Source: an uncultured Shimia sp.
Lineage (GTDB): Bacteria; Pseudomonadota; Alphaproteobacteria; Rhodobacterales; Rhodobacteraceae
Assembly (NCBI RefSeq): GCF_947498095.1
Contig: NZ_CANMJE010000001.1
Coordinates: forward strand, 372,001 to 436,000
DNA length: 64,000 nt
Direction of reading: 5' to 3'
Both the position numbers and the translations under genes were made by a program. Position 1 is the first letter of the stretch; each line of letters begins with the position of its first letter. This document shows positions 38,751-47,575 of this stretch, piece after piece. The notes under the pieces are model-generated. The model had not been told where the DNA came from. It did no database searches and saw only the letters and a list, made by a program, of their open reading frames with translations.

Positions 38751-38766
38751 TGTTTCACGTGAAACA
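38751..38766. other. parS centromere site 1
   Basis: Perfect 16-bp palindrome TGTTTCACGTGAAACA, the widely conserved chromosomal parS consensus. It starts one base after the AGGAG ribosome site (38746-38750) of mnmG and covers the GTG start at 38759. Confidence 0.93.
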
Positions 38767-40621
38767 TTTTGATGTCATCGTGGTTGGCGGCGGGCACGCC
38801 GGAGCTGATGCAGCGCATGCGTCGGCACGCATGGGTGCGCGTACAGCCCTTGTCACGTTGAAGGAATCCGGCATTGGTGTGATGTCGTGTAATCCAGCGA
38901 TTGGAGGTCTGGGTAAAGGGCATCTTGTTCGCGAGATCGATGCATTGGATGGTTTGATGGGCCGCGTCGCGGATCGCGCCGGCATTCAGTTTCGACTCTT
39001 GAATCGGCGCAAAGGCCCAGCCGTACAGGGGCCAAGAGCCCAAGCCGACCGTAAGATCTATCGCGAAACGATGCTTGCAGAGATTCAGGCGGCGCCAAAC
39101 CTCACCGTGATTGAGGGTGAAGTGACAGACTTCCTGATGCAGGGTGATGCAGTTCGAGGTGTTATTCTCGCCGATGGTGTAGAGATTTCGTCGCATGCTG
39201 TTGTTTTGACAACGGGAACCTTCCTGCGTGGCGTTATTCATATAGGGGACGCCTCACGTCCAGGCGGGCGCATGGGGGACGATCCATCGCTTCGTCTGGC
39301 AGAGCGCATTGACAGCTTTGACCTTCCTCTAGGGCGCTTAAAGACAGGAACGCCTCCGCGGTTGAACGGCAATACAATCAGGTGGGATGATCTCGACTCG
39401 CAGCCTGGCGACGATGATCCTGTCATGTTCTCGTTTTTGAACAAAACGCCACCCGCACGGCAGATTTCCTGTGGGATTACGCACACCAACGAGAAAACTC
39501 ACGAGATTATCCGTGAGAATCTGGGGCGTTCGGCCATGTATGGCGGTCACATTGACGGGATCGGACCGCGCTATTGCCCCTCAATCGAAGACAAGATTGT
39601 CCGGTTTGCAGACAAATCTTCGCATCAAATCTTTCTGGAGCCAGAGGGTTTAGATGATGCGACGGTCTATCCGAATGGCATTTCCACGTCACTGCCGGTG
39701 GATGTGCAGGAAGAATACGTTCGGTCTATTTTTGGCTTGGAAAATGTTGAAATCATTCAGCCGGGCTACGCGATTGAGTATGACTATGTAGACCCGCGCG
39801 CACTCAATATGTCTCTGGGAGTAAAGGACGTTCCGGGACTATATCTAGCGGGTCAAATCAACGGAACCACAGGATATGAGGAGGCGGCAGCGCAAGGGCT
39901 TGTCGCAGGACTAAATGCAGCGCTGTCCAGTCAAGGCAAAGACCCCCACTATTTCAGCCGCTCCGACAGCTATATTGGCGTGATGGTGGATGATTTGATC
40001 ACGCGCGGTGTGACCGAACCATATCGCATGTTCACGTCGCGCGCCGAATTCCGGCTGAGCTTGAGGGCAGACAATGCGGATCAACGCTTGACCCCGGTTG
40101 GCGTTAGCCTTGGACTGGTCGGAGAGGGAAGAAAAGCCGCGTTCAACGACAAGCTTGACAGGTTGGTTGCGGCGAAGGCTGTCCTTGAGGGGTCGCAGTA
40201 CACCCCAAAACAGCTGAATGCAGCGGGAATTTCAGTTAATCAGGATGGGCACCGTCGCACGGCCTTTCAGGTTCTTTCCTTTCCGGATGTAAGTTTTTCA
40301 GACCTCCTTCCGCTAGATGACGATTTTGCGGAAGTTGATCTGGAATCCCGAGAACAGCTTGAAAAAGATGCACTTTATGCGAATTACATCGAACGACAAC
40401 GGCGGGATGTTGAGGCGATGCAGCGGGACGAGCTACAGAAGATCCCTTCAGACTTCGCGTACTCTGGCGTAGAGGGGTTGTCGAACGAGCTAAAAGACAA
40501 GCTTGAACTGGCACGCCCAAGCAACCTTGCCCATGCGAGCCGTATTGATGGAATGACGCCAGCTGCTCTGACCTTGTTATTGGCGAAGCTACGGCAGGCA
40601 AAGCGGGAGAGGTCCGCGTGA
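38759..40621 (+). CDS. mnmG: tRNA uridine-5-carboxymethylaminomethyl enzyme MnmG (GidA)
   Basis: FAD-dependent partner of MnmE. The 620-residue product starts [19 protein letters not shown] with the dinucleotide-binding glycine loop, has [11 protein letters not shown] near 195, [17 protein letters not shown] near 365, and the C-terminal helical domain. I choose GTG at 38759 over GTG at 38750: AGGAG at 38746-38750 would overlap the earlier codon but sits 8 bases from the later one, and MKHFDV is the usual family beginning. The stop overlaps rsmG by 4 bp. Confidence 0.95.
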   Translation: MKHFDVIVVGGGHAGADAAHASARMGARTALVTLKESGIGVMSCNPAIGGLGKGHLVREIDALDGLMGRVADRAGIQFRLLNRRKGPAVQGPRAQADRKIYRETMLAEIQAAPNLTVIEGEVTDFLMQGDAVRGVILADGVEISSHAVVLTTGTFLRGVIHIGDASRPGGRMGDDPSLRLAERIDSFDLPLGRLKTGTPPRLNGNTIRWDDLDSQPGDDDPVMFSFLNKTPPARQISCGITHTNEKTHEIIRENLGRSAMYGGHIDGIGPRYCPSIEDKIVRFADKSSHQIFLEPEGLDDATVYPNGISTSLPVDVQEEYVRSIFGLENVEIIQPGYAIEYDYVDPRALNMSLGVKDVPGLYLAGQINGTTGYEEAAAQGLVAGLNAALSSQGKDPHYFSRSDSYIGVMVDDLITRGVTEPYRMFTSRAEFRLSLRADNADQRLTPVGVSLGLVGEGRKAAFNDKLDRLVAAKAVLEGSQYTPKQLNAAGISVNQDGHRRTAFQVLSFPDVSFSDLLPLDDDFAEVDLESREQLEKDALYANYIERQRRDVEAMQRDELQKIPSDFAYSGVEGLSNELKDKLELARPSNLAHASRIDGMTPAALTLLLAKLRQAKRERSA

Positions 40622-41244
40622 GCGACGAAGCAGACCGCGTTCTTGAGGTCTTGAATGTTTCACGTGAAACATCGGAGCGCCTTGTTGTTTTGGCTCAGCT
40701 CCTGGAAAAGTGGAACCCGCGCATCAATTTGGTGTCAAAATCAACACTGAATGACCTTTGGTCGCGACACATCATGGATTCCGCTCAGATTTTCGATTTG
40801 GCGGACCCAGGCATTGCAAGTTGGGTAGATATTGGCAGTGGCGGCGGTTTTCCGGGCCTTGTTGTTGCAATACTGGCGGCAGAAACCAATTCCCCCTACA
40901 AAACTACGCTCATTGAAAGTGATCAAAGGAAATGCGCCTTTCTTCGGACCGTTCTGCGCGAAACGGATGTTGAGGGAGAGGTGATTTCAAAGCGCATTGA
41001 ACAGGCGGACCCACAAAACGCGGACGTCATGTCGGCTCGGGCCTTGGCAGATCTGAACACACTGTTTTCATTCGCAGAGCGGCATTTGTCTTCAGAAGGA
41101 ACCATGCTGTTTCCGAAAGGTGTCACTTGGCAAAAAGAGCTAAAAGCCGCACAGGAATCGTGGTCATTCAGCCACGAGGTGATTACAAGTAAAACGGAGC
41201 CAAATTCCGTTATTATCAAGGTTAAGGATCTCAGGCGTGTCTGA
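40618..41244 (+). CDS. rsmG: 16S rRNA (guanine-527-N7)-methyltransferase RsmG (GidB)
   Basis: S-adenosylmethionine-dependent methyltransferase modifying G527 of 16S rRNA. The 208 residues have [13 protein letters not shown], the SAM-binding [17 protein letters not shown] near 64 and [19 protein letters not shown]. The start is GTG, overlapping the mnmG stop by 4 bp, with GGAGAGG upstream. Codons 13-18 lie within the second parS palindrome. The end overlaps parA by 8 bp. Confidence 0.95.
   Translation: MSDEADRVLEVLNVSRETSERLVVLAQLLEKWNPRINLVSKSTLNDLWSRHIMDSAQIFDLADPGIASWVDIGSGGGFPGLVVAILAAETNSPYKTTLIESDQRKCAFLRTVLRETDVEGEVISKRIEQADPQNADVMSARALADLNTLFSFAERHLSSEGTMLFPKGVTWQKELKAAQESWSFSHEVITSKTEPNSVIIKVKDLRRV
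40656..40671. other. parS centromere site 2
   Basis: Perfect TGTTTCACGTGAAACA, extended by A and T to an 18-bp palindrome at 40655-40672, within codons 13-18 of rsmG and 1.9 kb from site 1. The two sites are read in different frames (FHVKH versus VSRET), so the match is DNA-level. Confidence 0.93.
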
Positions 41245-42046
41245 CCCCACCCGTCCAAAAGGCCCCAAAATCATCGCTGTTGCTAACCAGAAGGGTGGCG
41301 TTGGCAAAACGACGACTGCCATCAACCTTGCTGCGGCGCTGGTCGAAGAGGGAGAGCGTGTTTTGGTCGTTGACCTGGACCCTCAGGGCAACGCTTCCAC
41401 CGGTTTGGGGATCGATGTGGAAGATCGCGCCCTGACCACCTACGATTTGTTGCTGGATGATGCAGAGCTGAGCGATGTGATCCTGAGCACGGAAAAGCAG
41501 GGGATGTGGATTATCCCTGCCACTGTCGACCTGAGTTCAGCGGATATTGAACTGATTTCGAACGAAAAGCGCAGCTTTCTACTACATGATGCACTGCGTC
41601 AGCCTGCAATTGACGCATATGAGCTGGATTACATCCTGATCGACTGTCCACCGTCGCTAAATCTGCTCACAGTAAACGCAATGATTGCGGCGCATTCTGT
41701 TCTGATCCCATTGCAGAGTGAGTTCTTTGCCCTTGAGGGTTTATCGCAATTGATGCTGACCGTGCGAGAGGTGCGTCAGACCGCCAATCCCAAACTCCGT
41801 ATCGAGGGTGTGGTCCTCACGATGTTCGACGCACGCAACAATCTCTCGCAACAAGTTGAGCAAGATGCGCGCGACAACCTGGGCAACCTGGTCTTTGATA
41901 CCAAGATACCTCGCAACGTCCGGGTCTCAGAGGCACCGTCCTTTGCGCAGCCCGTTTTGGATTATGACCCCACTTCAAAAGGTGCTGAGGCGTACCGCGA
42001 ATTGGCGCGCGAAGTCCTTGCAAAACAAATGAAAATTGCCGCCTAG
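41237..42046 (+). CDS. parA: Chromosome partitioning ATPase ParA
   Basis: Deviant-Walker ATPase forming the gradient that moves ParB-parS complexes. The 269 residues show KGGVGKTTTAINLA (P-loop with signature Lys, about 19-32), DLDPQGNASTGLG and LIDCPPSLNLLTVNAM. The start is GTG at 41237 with AAGGAT upstream, overlapping rsmG by 8 bp. It lacks the N-terminal helix-turn-helix of plasmid ParA types, matching chromosomal ParA/Soj. Confidence 0.96.
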   Translation: MSDPTRPKGPKIIAVANQKGGVGKTTTAINLAAALVEEGERVLVVDLDPQGNASTGLGIDVEDRALTTYDLLLDDAELSDVILSTEKQGMWIIPATVDLSSADIELISNEKRSFLLHDALRQPAIDAYELDYILIDCPPSLNLLTVNAMIAAHSVLIPLQSEFFALEGLSQLMLTVREVRQTANPKLRIEGVVLTMFDARNNLSQQVEQDARDNLGNLVFDTKIPRNVRVSEAPSFAQPVLDYDPTSKGAEAYRELAREVLAKQMKIAA

Positions 42047-42058
42047 GAGGCCCCAGTC

Positions 42059-42949
42059 ATGGCTAGCAAAAAGACCAAGAATCGTGGATTGGGGCGTGGA
42101 CTGTCTGCCTTGATGGCAGATGTGACCGAAGATCAGAAGATGGGTGAAGCCTCTGCAGCATCGCGCGCAGAAATGATGATTCCCATAGAAAAGATTGTTC
42201 CAAATCCGGAACAGCCTCGGCGTGACTTTACACAAGACCAACTGGACGAGCTCGCGGCGTCAATTCGAGAAAAGGGTGTGATCCAACCCTTGATCGTACG
42301 TGCGTTGTCTGGTGGCACATATGAGATCGTCGCGGGCGAGCGGCGTTGGCGCGCGTCGCAAATGGCGAAACTTCATGAGTTGCCGGTTGTTGTGCGCGAC
42401 TACAATGACACCGAAGTACTTGAGATTGCGATTATCGAGAATATACAGCGTGCTGATCTGAATCCGGTGGAAGAGGCGGCTGGCTATCGCGCCTTGATGG
42501 ACAAATTTGGCCATACGCAGGAAAAGCTGTCTGAAGCGCTGGGCAAAAGCAGGAGCCACATTGCCAACCTGATGCGTCTTTTGCAATTGCCCGAAGATGT
42601 TTTGGCCATGCTCAAGCGAGGAGATCTGAGTGCGGGCCATGCCCGCGCGTTGATTACTTCTGAAAACGCCAGTGAACTGGCGAAAAAGGTCGTGAAATCA
42701 GGGCTTTCAGTGCGCCAAACCGAAAGTCTCGCCAAAGCTGTTTCCAACCCGGACAAGAAGCGCCAAGCCGCACCGAAACCCAAAAAGGATGCTGATACTG
42801 CCGCTCTTGAAGGGGATTTGTCGGCAAATCTGGGAATGAAGGTCGTGATTGATCATCGGGCCAACGGTGAGGCCGGGCAAGTCACGATCAAATATGCGAC
42901 CCTAGATCAGCTCGACGAGATCTGCCGGATTCTGTCAGCTACCAATTAG
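42059..42949 (+). CDS. parB: Chromosome partitioning protein ParB
   Basis: CTP-dependent clamp that loads at parS. In the 296 residues the N-terminal GRGLSALMAD motif stimulates ParA; NPEQPRRDFTQDQLDELAASI and the C-motif-like GERRWRA belong to the CTP-binding domain; SEALGKSRSHIANLMRLLQLP is the helix-turn-helix; the C-terminal dimer domain ends YATLDQLDEICRIL. AGGAGG precedes the ATG. Its last 11 bases overlap the convergent DUF454 gene. Confidence 0.96.
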   Translation: MASKKTKNRGLGRGLSALMADVTEDQKMGEASAASRAEMMIPIEKIVPNPEQPRRDFTQDQLDELAASIREKGVIQPLIVRALSGGTYEIVAGERRWRASQMAKLHELPVVVRDYNDTEVLEIAIIENIQRADLNPVEEAAGYRALMDKFGHTQEKLSEALGKSRSHIANLMRLLQLPEDVLAMLKRGDLSAGHARALITSENASELAKKVVKSGLSVRQTESLAKAVSNPDKKRQAAPKPKKDADTAALEGDLSANLGMKVVIDHRANGEAGQVTIKYATLDQLDEICRILSATN

Positions 42950-43292
42950 GGCGGCTCCAGATAAAGATCAGCACGCAAGTTAACACAACGGCCTGAATAA
43001 TCAGGATTGTTGACTTAAGCCCAAGCGCCAGCGAGAGCCCAAATACAAGCACGATAGAGACGGTGGCAATGCGTTTTGCCGTGGGATTGATGGCGCCTCG
43101 GGTTTGCCAATCGTCGATTGGTGGGCCCAATTTCGGGTGAGATAACAACCAGTTATGCAGCTTCTCTGATGACCGGGCAAAGAAGAACGCGGCTAGCAGC
43201 AGGAATGGCACTGTCGGAAGCAACGGCAGTACGATCCCAACCAATGCCAAAGCCACGCACAGTAGTCCCAAAACCGCCCAGATCACGCGCAT
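42939..43292 (-). CDS. DUF454 (YbaN) family inner-membrane protein
   Basis: The 117-residue protein has an N-terminal membrane hairpin (VIWAVLGLLCVALALVGIVLPLLPTVPFLLLAAFFF split by the LPLLPTVPF turn), a soluble SSEKLHNWLLSHPKLGPPIDDW block typical of DUF454, and two further membrane helices. Function unknown. ATG at 43290-43292, four bases after the hemW stop, so it is the distal gene of the rph-rdgB-hemW unit. Confidence 0.85.
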   Translation of the reverse strand: MRVIWAVLGLLCVALALVGIVLPLLPTVPFLLLAAFFFARSSEKLHNWLLSHPKLGPPIDDWQTRGAINPTAKRIATVSIVLVFGLSLALGLKSTILIIQAVVLTCVLIFIWSRPNW

Positions 43293-43296
43293 CAAC

Positions 43297-44454
43297 TCAA
43301 TCCACCAATAGTTCAGAGAGTACTGAGTTTAAGACCATCCGACCTTTGGGAAGAACCTTAAGTCTTTGATTTTCAACACAGATCATCTCTAGCTCACGCA
43401 GCACACGAAGTTTGTCTTCCTTTAAGGGGCGACCTGCCAAGAGGTCGTAACGCGTAAGGTCAATTCCTTCGGTCAAACGTAGACCCATCAACAGAAATTC
43501 TGAAACTTGACCGTCTTGGTCGATGGTTTCACGCAATGACTCGCCGTTGCCCGCCTCAGCCTCAATCAGCCATTTAGAGGGATTGCGCCAGCTTTCAACT
43601 GCGTGACGCACGCCATTGAGTGTTAATCTTGCGTGCGCGCCTGGTCCAATTCCGGCATAATCGCCGTAACGCCAATAGATCGAGTTGTGCCGCGATTCAG
43701 AGCCTATTCCTGCGTAATTCGATACTTCATAAGGGAATAGACCGGCTTTGTCGCAGATCTCTTGGGTCATTTCATAAAAGTCGGCGGCAAGATCATCTTC
43801 TGGCAATCCGCGCAACTTGCCTGCTGCGTATCGATCCCCAAAGGCTGTACCGGCCTCAATTGTGAGTTGGTAAAGTGAGAGATGGTCGATGGCCATTGAT
43901 GTTGCTTCGTTCAACTCCTGACGCCAGTCCTTAAGGGTTTGGTCCTGCCGCGCGTAAATCAGATCAAAACTCACGCGATCAAAGGTTTTCCGCGCGATTT
44001 CAAAAGCTTGTTTTCCTTCCGCAACCGAGTGGATGCGACCAAGCCTTTGCAGGTCACGGTCATTCAGGGCCTGGATACCCATTGAAATTCGATTGACGCC
44101 GCCATCCCGGTACCCGGCAAAGCGCCCGGCTTCAACGGAGCCTGGGTTCGCCTCGAGGGTGACTTCCATGTCGTTGGATGTGGGCCACAGCGTGCGAACA
44201 CGTTCGAGAATGGCTGCAACTACGTCCGGATGCATCAAACTGGGGGTACCGCCGCCAAAGAACACGGTGTTTAGGGTGCGGTTGGACACGTCCAAAGCGA
44301 TCCGGTCCAGTTCTGACAGATACGCTCTAAGCCAGCGGTCCTGATCGATCTCACGCGAAACATGACTGTTAAAGTCACAATAGGGACATTTGGCCTGACA
44401 AAACGGCCAATGGATATACAGGCCGAAGCCCCCGTTTTGCCAATCCTCAGCCAA
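43297..44454 (-). CDS. hemW: Radical SAM heme chaperone HemW
   Basis: Radical SAM protein related to HemN but considered a heme-trafficking protein. The 385 residues start [19 protein letters not shown] and carry the iron-sulfur motif CQAKCPYC; FFGGGTPS and EANPG follow, with a HemN C-terminal domain. The start appears to be TTG at 44454, overlapping rdgB by 8 bp; no ATG or GTG occurs before the conserved block. The short CxxxCxxC without the extra Cys of HemN fits HemW rather than oxygen-independent coproporphyrinogen oxidase. Confidence 0.9.
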   Translation of the reverse strand: MAEDWQNGGFGLYIHWPFCQAKCPYCDFNSHVSREIDQDRWLRAYLSELDRIALDVSNRTLNTVFFGGGTPSLMHPDVVAAILERVRTLWPTSNDMEVTLEANPGSVEAGRFAGYRDGGVNRISMGIQALNDRDLQRLGRIHSVAEGKQAFEIARKTFDRVSFDLIYARQDQTLKDWRQELNEATSMAIDHLSLYQLTIEAGTAFGDRYAAGKLRGLPEDDLAADFYEMTQEICDKAGLFPYEVSNYAGIGSESRHNSIYWRYGDYAGIGPGAHARLTLNGVRHAVESWRNPSKWLIEAEAGNGESLRETIDQDGQVSEFLLMGLRLTEGIDLTRYDLLAGRPLKEDKLRVLRELEMICVENQRLKVLPKGRMVLNSVLSELLVD

Positions 44455-45058
44455 AACAACCCGCTACGAATTGTTTGAGGGCGCGGCCTCGGTGGCTGAT
44501 TTGGTTTTTGTCGGCGGGATCCATCTCTGCGCAGGTTATGTCGTATCCGTCAGGTTGAAACATCGGGTCATAGCCAAACCCATGTGCGCCTCGGATTGGC
44601 CAGACCAACTGTCCGGGCATCACACCTTCGAACACTTCGTCATGTCCGTCGGGCCAGGCAATCACCAGGGTGCAGCGGAATTGAGCAAGTCGAGGTTTGG
44701 TGGCGTTGGCGGCGTTGAGCTCATCATTAGCGCGGGTCATGGCTAGCATAAAGTCCCGGCCGTTGGGCGTTTCGGCCCAGTCCGCCGTGTAAACACCGGG
44801 AGCACCATTAAGCGCATCAATGGTGATGCCGGAGTCGTCCGCCAAGGCGGGCAGCCCGGTGGATTGCGCCGCGGCGTGCGCTTTGATCCGGGCATTGCCG
44901 ACAAAGGTATCTTCGGTCTCTTCCGGTTCCGGCAAGTCCATTGCCGCAGCGCCAATGACTCTCACCCCATGTGGCGCGAGAATCTCTGTGATCTCTGCCA
45001 GTTTGCCCTTGTTGTGAGTGGCGACCAAAAGTTGGTCGCCATCAAACTTGCGAGTCAT
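44447..45058 (-). CDS. rdgB: XTP/dITP pyrophosphatase (RdgB/HAM1)
   Basis: House-cleaning hydrolase removing deaminated purine nucleotides. The 203 residues show [14 protein letters not shown] near residue 9, [37 protein letters not shown] near 72, [13 protein letters not shown] near 150 and the terminal SHRGRAL, all family hallmarks. The ATG at 45056-45058 overlaps the rph stop by 4 bp. Confidence 0.95.
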   Translation of the reverse strand: MTRKFDGDQLLVATHNKGKLAEITEILAPHGVRVIGAAAMDLPEPEETEDTFVGNARIKAHAAAQSTGLPALADDSGITIDALNGAPGVYTADWAETPNGRDFMLAMTRANDELNAANATKPRLAQFRCTLVIAWPDGHDEVFEGVMPGQLVWPIRGAHGFGYDPMFQPDGYDITCAEMDPADKNQISHRGRALKQFVAGCFG

Positions 45059-45768
45059 GAGCACGCGGCCTGTTGTGCGGCAATCAACTCCTCAACGCCT
45101 TTCTCAGCGAGATCGATCAATTGGTTCATTTGATCACGTGAATAGGTAGAGCCTTCGGCGGACATCTGCACTTCAATCATCTGTTTGTTGCCCAGCATGA
45201 TGAAATTTCCGTCAACACCAGCTTCGGAATCTTCAGGGTAGTCCAGATCCAGAACGGGCTGGCCTGCATAGATGCCACAGGACACGGCCGCGACCGGAGA
45301 AATCAGTGGATCAGACAGGACATCGCCGGCCTTCATCAACTTGTTCACAGCGAGGCGCAGGGCAACCCAACCGCCGGTGATTGAAGCGCAACGGGTTCCA
45401 CCATCTGCCTGAATGACGTCGCAGTCGACGGTAATCTGACGCTCACCAAGAGCAACGCGATCCACACCTGCGCGCAGGGAGCGACCGATAAGACGTTGAA
45501 TCTCAACAGTTCTTCCGCCTTGTTTACCGGCTGCAGCCTCCCGGCGCATCCGGCTGGTGGTCGAGCGGGGCAGCATGCCGTATTCGGCAGTTACCCACCC
45601 CAGACCCGAGCCTTTGATAAAGGGTGGTACGCGGTCTTCGATGGTGGCGGTGCACAAAACATGGGTGTCACCCATGCGGATCATGCACGAACCCTCGGCA
45701 TGTTTTGTAACGCCGGTTTCGATGGAAACGGCGCGCATTTCATTAAGTTCTCTTCCCGAGGGACGCAT
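45055..45768 (-). CDS. rph: Ribonuclease PH
   Basis: Phosphorolytic 3' exoribonuclease for tRNA end maturation. The 237 residues start [17 protein letters not shown] and include [50 protein letters not shown] and [19 protein letters not shown]. First gene of rph-rdgB-hemW-DUF454, divergent from hrcA over 115 bp; RNase PH beside hrcA-grpE is a common alphaproteobacterial arrangement. Confidence 0.96.
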   Translation of the reverse strand: MRPSGRELNEMRAVSIETGVTKHAEGSCMIRMGDTHVLCTATIEDRVPPFIKGSGLGWVTAEYGMLPRSTTSRMRREAAAGKQGGRTVEIQRLIGRSLRAGVDRVALGERQITVDCDVIQADGGTRCASITGGWVALRLAVNKLMKAGDVLSDPLISPVAAVSCGIYAGQPVLDLDYPEDSEAGVDGNFIMLGNKQMIEVQMSAEGSTYSRDQMNQLIDLAEKGVEELIAAQQAACS

Positions 45769-45832
45769 TGTAGAAATCCTTTGTTGTCTGGCCTTGGGGA
45801 TACAAGGGGGTAGGGGCTGGGCGCAACCCCGA

Positions 45833-45861
45833 TTGACCTTTGGGCCAAGCGGTCTTTAATG
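45833..45861 (+). promoter_or_regulatory. Candidate sigma-70-type promoter for hrcA
   Basis: TTGACC and TTAATG separated by 17 bases, placing a start site roughly 15 bases before the hrcA ATG. No CIRCE inverted repeat is visible next to it. Confidence 0.45.
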
Positions 45862-45883
45862 GCATCTGGAACACAGGATACCC

Positions 45884-46948
45884 ATGACAGACAGCGCACG
45901 CCTTTTGGAAGAAATGAACGACCGCTCGCGAGAAGTGTTTCGTCGCGTGGTCGAAAGCTATCTGGAAACCGGCGATCCGGTGGGGTCGCGAACTCTGACA
46001 CGAACCTTGTCAGAGCAGGTCAGCGCCGCCACCATCCGCAATGTGATGCAGGATCTTGAGTTTCTGGGTTTGCTGGACTCACCGCATGTCAGTGCCGGGC
46101 GTATTCCAACGCAGACAGGGTTGCGGATGTTTGTAGATGGCTTGCTCGAGGTGTCCGATGTGGATGCAACAGACCGCCAGAAAATAGACGCAACGCTTGG
46201 TGACAATTCGTCGGATGTGGGTGGCATGTTGGACCGCATCGGCTCGGCCCTATCAGGGGTGACGCATGGGGCGTCTTTGGTTCTGGCGCCCAAGCATGAG
46301 GCGCCGATCAAACATATCGAGTTCGTTAGTCTGGGCCATGATCGCGCACTCGTCGTGTTGGTTTTTGGCGATGGTCATGTGGAAAACCGCCTGTTCACGC
46401 CTCCGCCCGGACAAACCCCCAGCTCAATGCGCGAGGCCGCGAATTTTCTGAATGCGGTGATTGAGGGACGGACCCTGTCAGAGCTTCAGACAGTGATCCG
46501 GGAAGAAATCCAAAAGCGCCGACAGGAGATAGACAGTCTGGCCCGAGATCTGGTTGAAAGCGGTCTGGTCTTGTGGGCCGACGAAGGCGATCAGCATGAA
46601 AGGCTGATTGTGCGCGGGCGCTCGAATCTTTTGGGGACTGACGAAGAAGAACAGGATCTGGATCGCATTCGGACACTGTTTGACGACCTCGAGCGCAAGC
46701 GTGACATCGCGGATTTCCTTGAATTGGCCGAAGATGGTGACGGTGTGCGCATTTTTATTGGCTCAGAGAACAAACTTTTTTCACTTTCGGGTTCCTCTTT
46801 GGTGGTTTCCCCATATATGAACGCGGATCGTAAGATTGTGGGTGCTGTTGGGGTCATCGGACCCAAGCGCCTGAACTATGGACGGATCGTGCCGATTGTA
46901 GACTACACGGCACAACTGGTCGGGAAACTGATTTCGGACCGGGGTTAG
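45884..46948 (+). CDS. hrcA: Heat-inducible transcription repressor HrcA
   Basis: Represses chaperone operons by binding CIRCE elements. The 354 residues have the winged-helix N-terminus with SREVFRRVVESYLETGDPVGSRTL and SAATIRNVMQDLEFLGLL, then HVSAGRIPTQTGLRMFVD, a GAF-like domain and the C-terminal GAVGVIGPKRLNYGRIVPIVDYTA. AGGAT precedes the ATG. It forms an operon with grpE, 10 bp downstream. The targets (such as groESL) are not in the window. Confidence 0.95.
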   Translation: MTDSARLLEEMNDRSREVFRRVVESYLETGDPVGSRTLTRTLSEQVSAATIRNVMQDLEFLGLLDSPHVSAGRIPTQTGLRMFVDGLLEVSDVDATDRQKIDATLGDNSSDVGGMLDRIGSALSGVTHGASLVLAPKHEAPIKHIEFVSLGHDRALVVLVFGDGHVENRLFTPPPGQTPSSMREAANFLNAVIEGRTLSELQTVIREEIQKRRQEIDSLARDLVESGLVLWADEGDQHERLIVRGRSNLLGTDEEEQDLDRIRTLFDDLERKRDIADFLELAEDGDGVRIFIGSENKLFSLSGSSLVVSPYMNADRKIVGAVGVIGPKRLNYGRIVPIVDYTAQLVGKLISDRG

Positions 46949-46958
46949 AGGTTGAGAC

Positions 46959-47519
46959 ATGGCAGAGCCGAAAGAAAACGAATTTCTGGACGATATTTCA
47001 GAAGCAGAAGCAGAAGAATTTGCCCAAACGCTGGATGAGCTGGAAGACGAGGCCGTTGAGCTGGATTCGCTGCGCGCTGAGCGTGACGATTACAAAGACA
47101 AGTTCATGCGCGCCCTTGCAGACGCTGAAAACTCGCGCAAGCGCGGTGAAAAGGCACGCCGGGACGCCGAACAATACGGTGGGTCAAAACTGGCCCGCGA
47201 CATGCTGCCGGTCTATGACAACATGAAACGGGCCGTTGAATCGATTACCGAAGATCAAAAAGAGGCTGCCGCCGCGCTGATCGAGGGGATTGAGCTGACA
47301 ATGCGGCAGTTGCTGAACACTTTCGGCAAGCATGGTATTGAGGTGATCGCGCCCGAAGTGGGTGACAAGTTTGATCCGCAAATCCACGAAGCCATGTTCG
47401 AAGCACCAGTGCCAGGGACAAAGTCCGGCGAGATCATTCAGGTCTCGGCTGAAGGGTTCATGTTGCACGATCGTTTGCTGCGTCCGGCCCAGGTTGGCGT
47501 GTCTTCAACGCCGGGCTAA
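46959..47519 (+). CDS. grpE: Nucleotide exchange factor GrpE
   Basis: Exchange factor of DnaK. The 186 residues have an acidic, coiled-coil N-terminal half (DDISEAEAEEFAQTLDELEDEAVELDSL segment), the conserved YKDKFMRALADAENSRKR, and a C-terminal beta domain with GVEV-like HGIEVIAPEVGDKFDPQIHEAM. GAGGTTGAG precedes the ATG. A strong terminator follows at once. Confidence 0.95.
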   Translation: MAEPKENEFLDDISEAEAEEFAQTLDELEDEAVELDSLRAERDDYKDKFMRALADAENSRKRGEKARRDAEQYGGSKLARDMLPVYDNMKRAVESITEDQKEAAAALIEGIELTMRQLLNTFGKHGIEVIAPEVGDKFDPQIHEAMFEAPVPGTKSGEIIQVSAEGFMLHDRLLRPAQVGVSSTPG

Positions 47520-47542
47520 ACAGACGACTCTGGAAATGCTAG

Positions 47543-47575
47543 AAAGCTCCCGCGTAGAACGGGAGCTTTTTTGTG
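47543..47575 (+). terminator. Terminator of grpE
   Basis: AAAGCTCCCG-CGTAGAA-CGGGAGCTTTTTT: a 9-10 bp stem with a T-tract. The T-tract runs into the GTG start (47573) of the next gene. Confidence 0.88.

Noticed and set aside
45769..45883. CIRCE operator between rph and hrcA
   Set aside because: No TTAGCACTC-N9-GAGTGCTAA type inverted repeat occurs in the gap.
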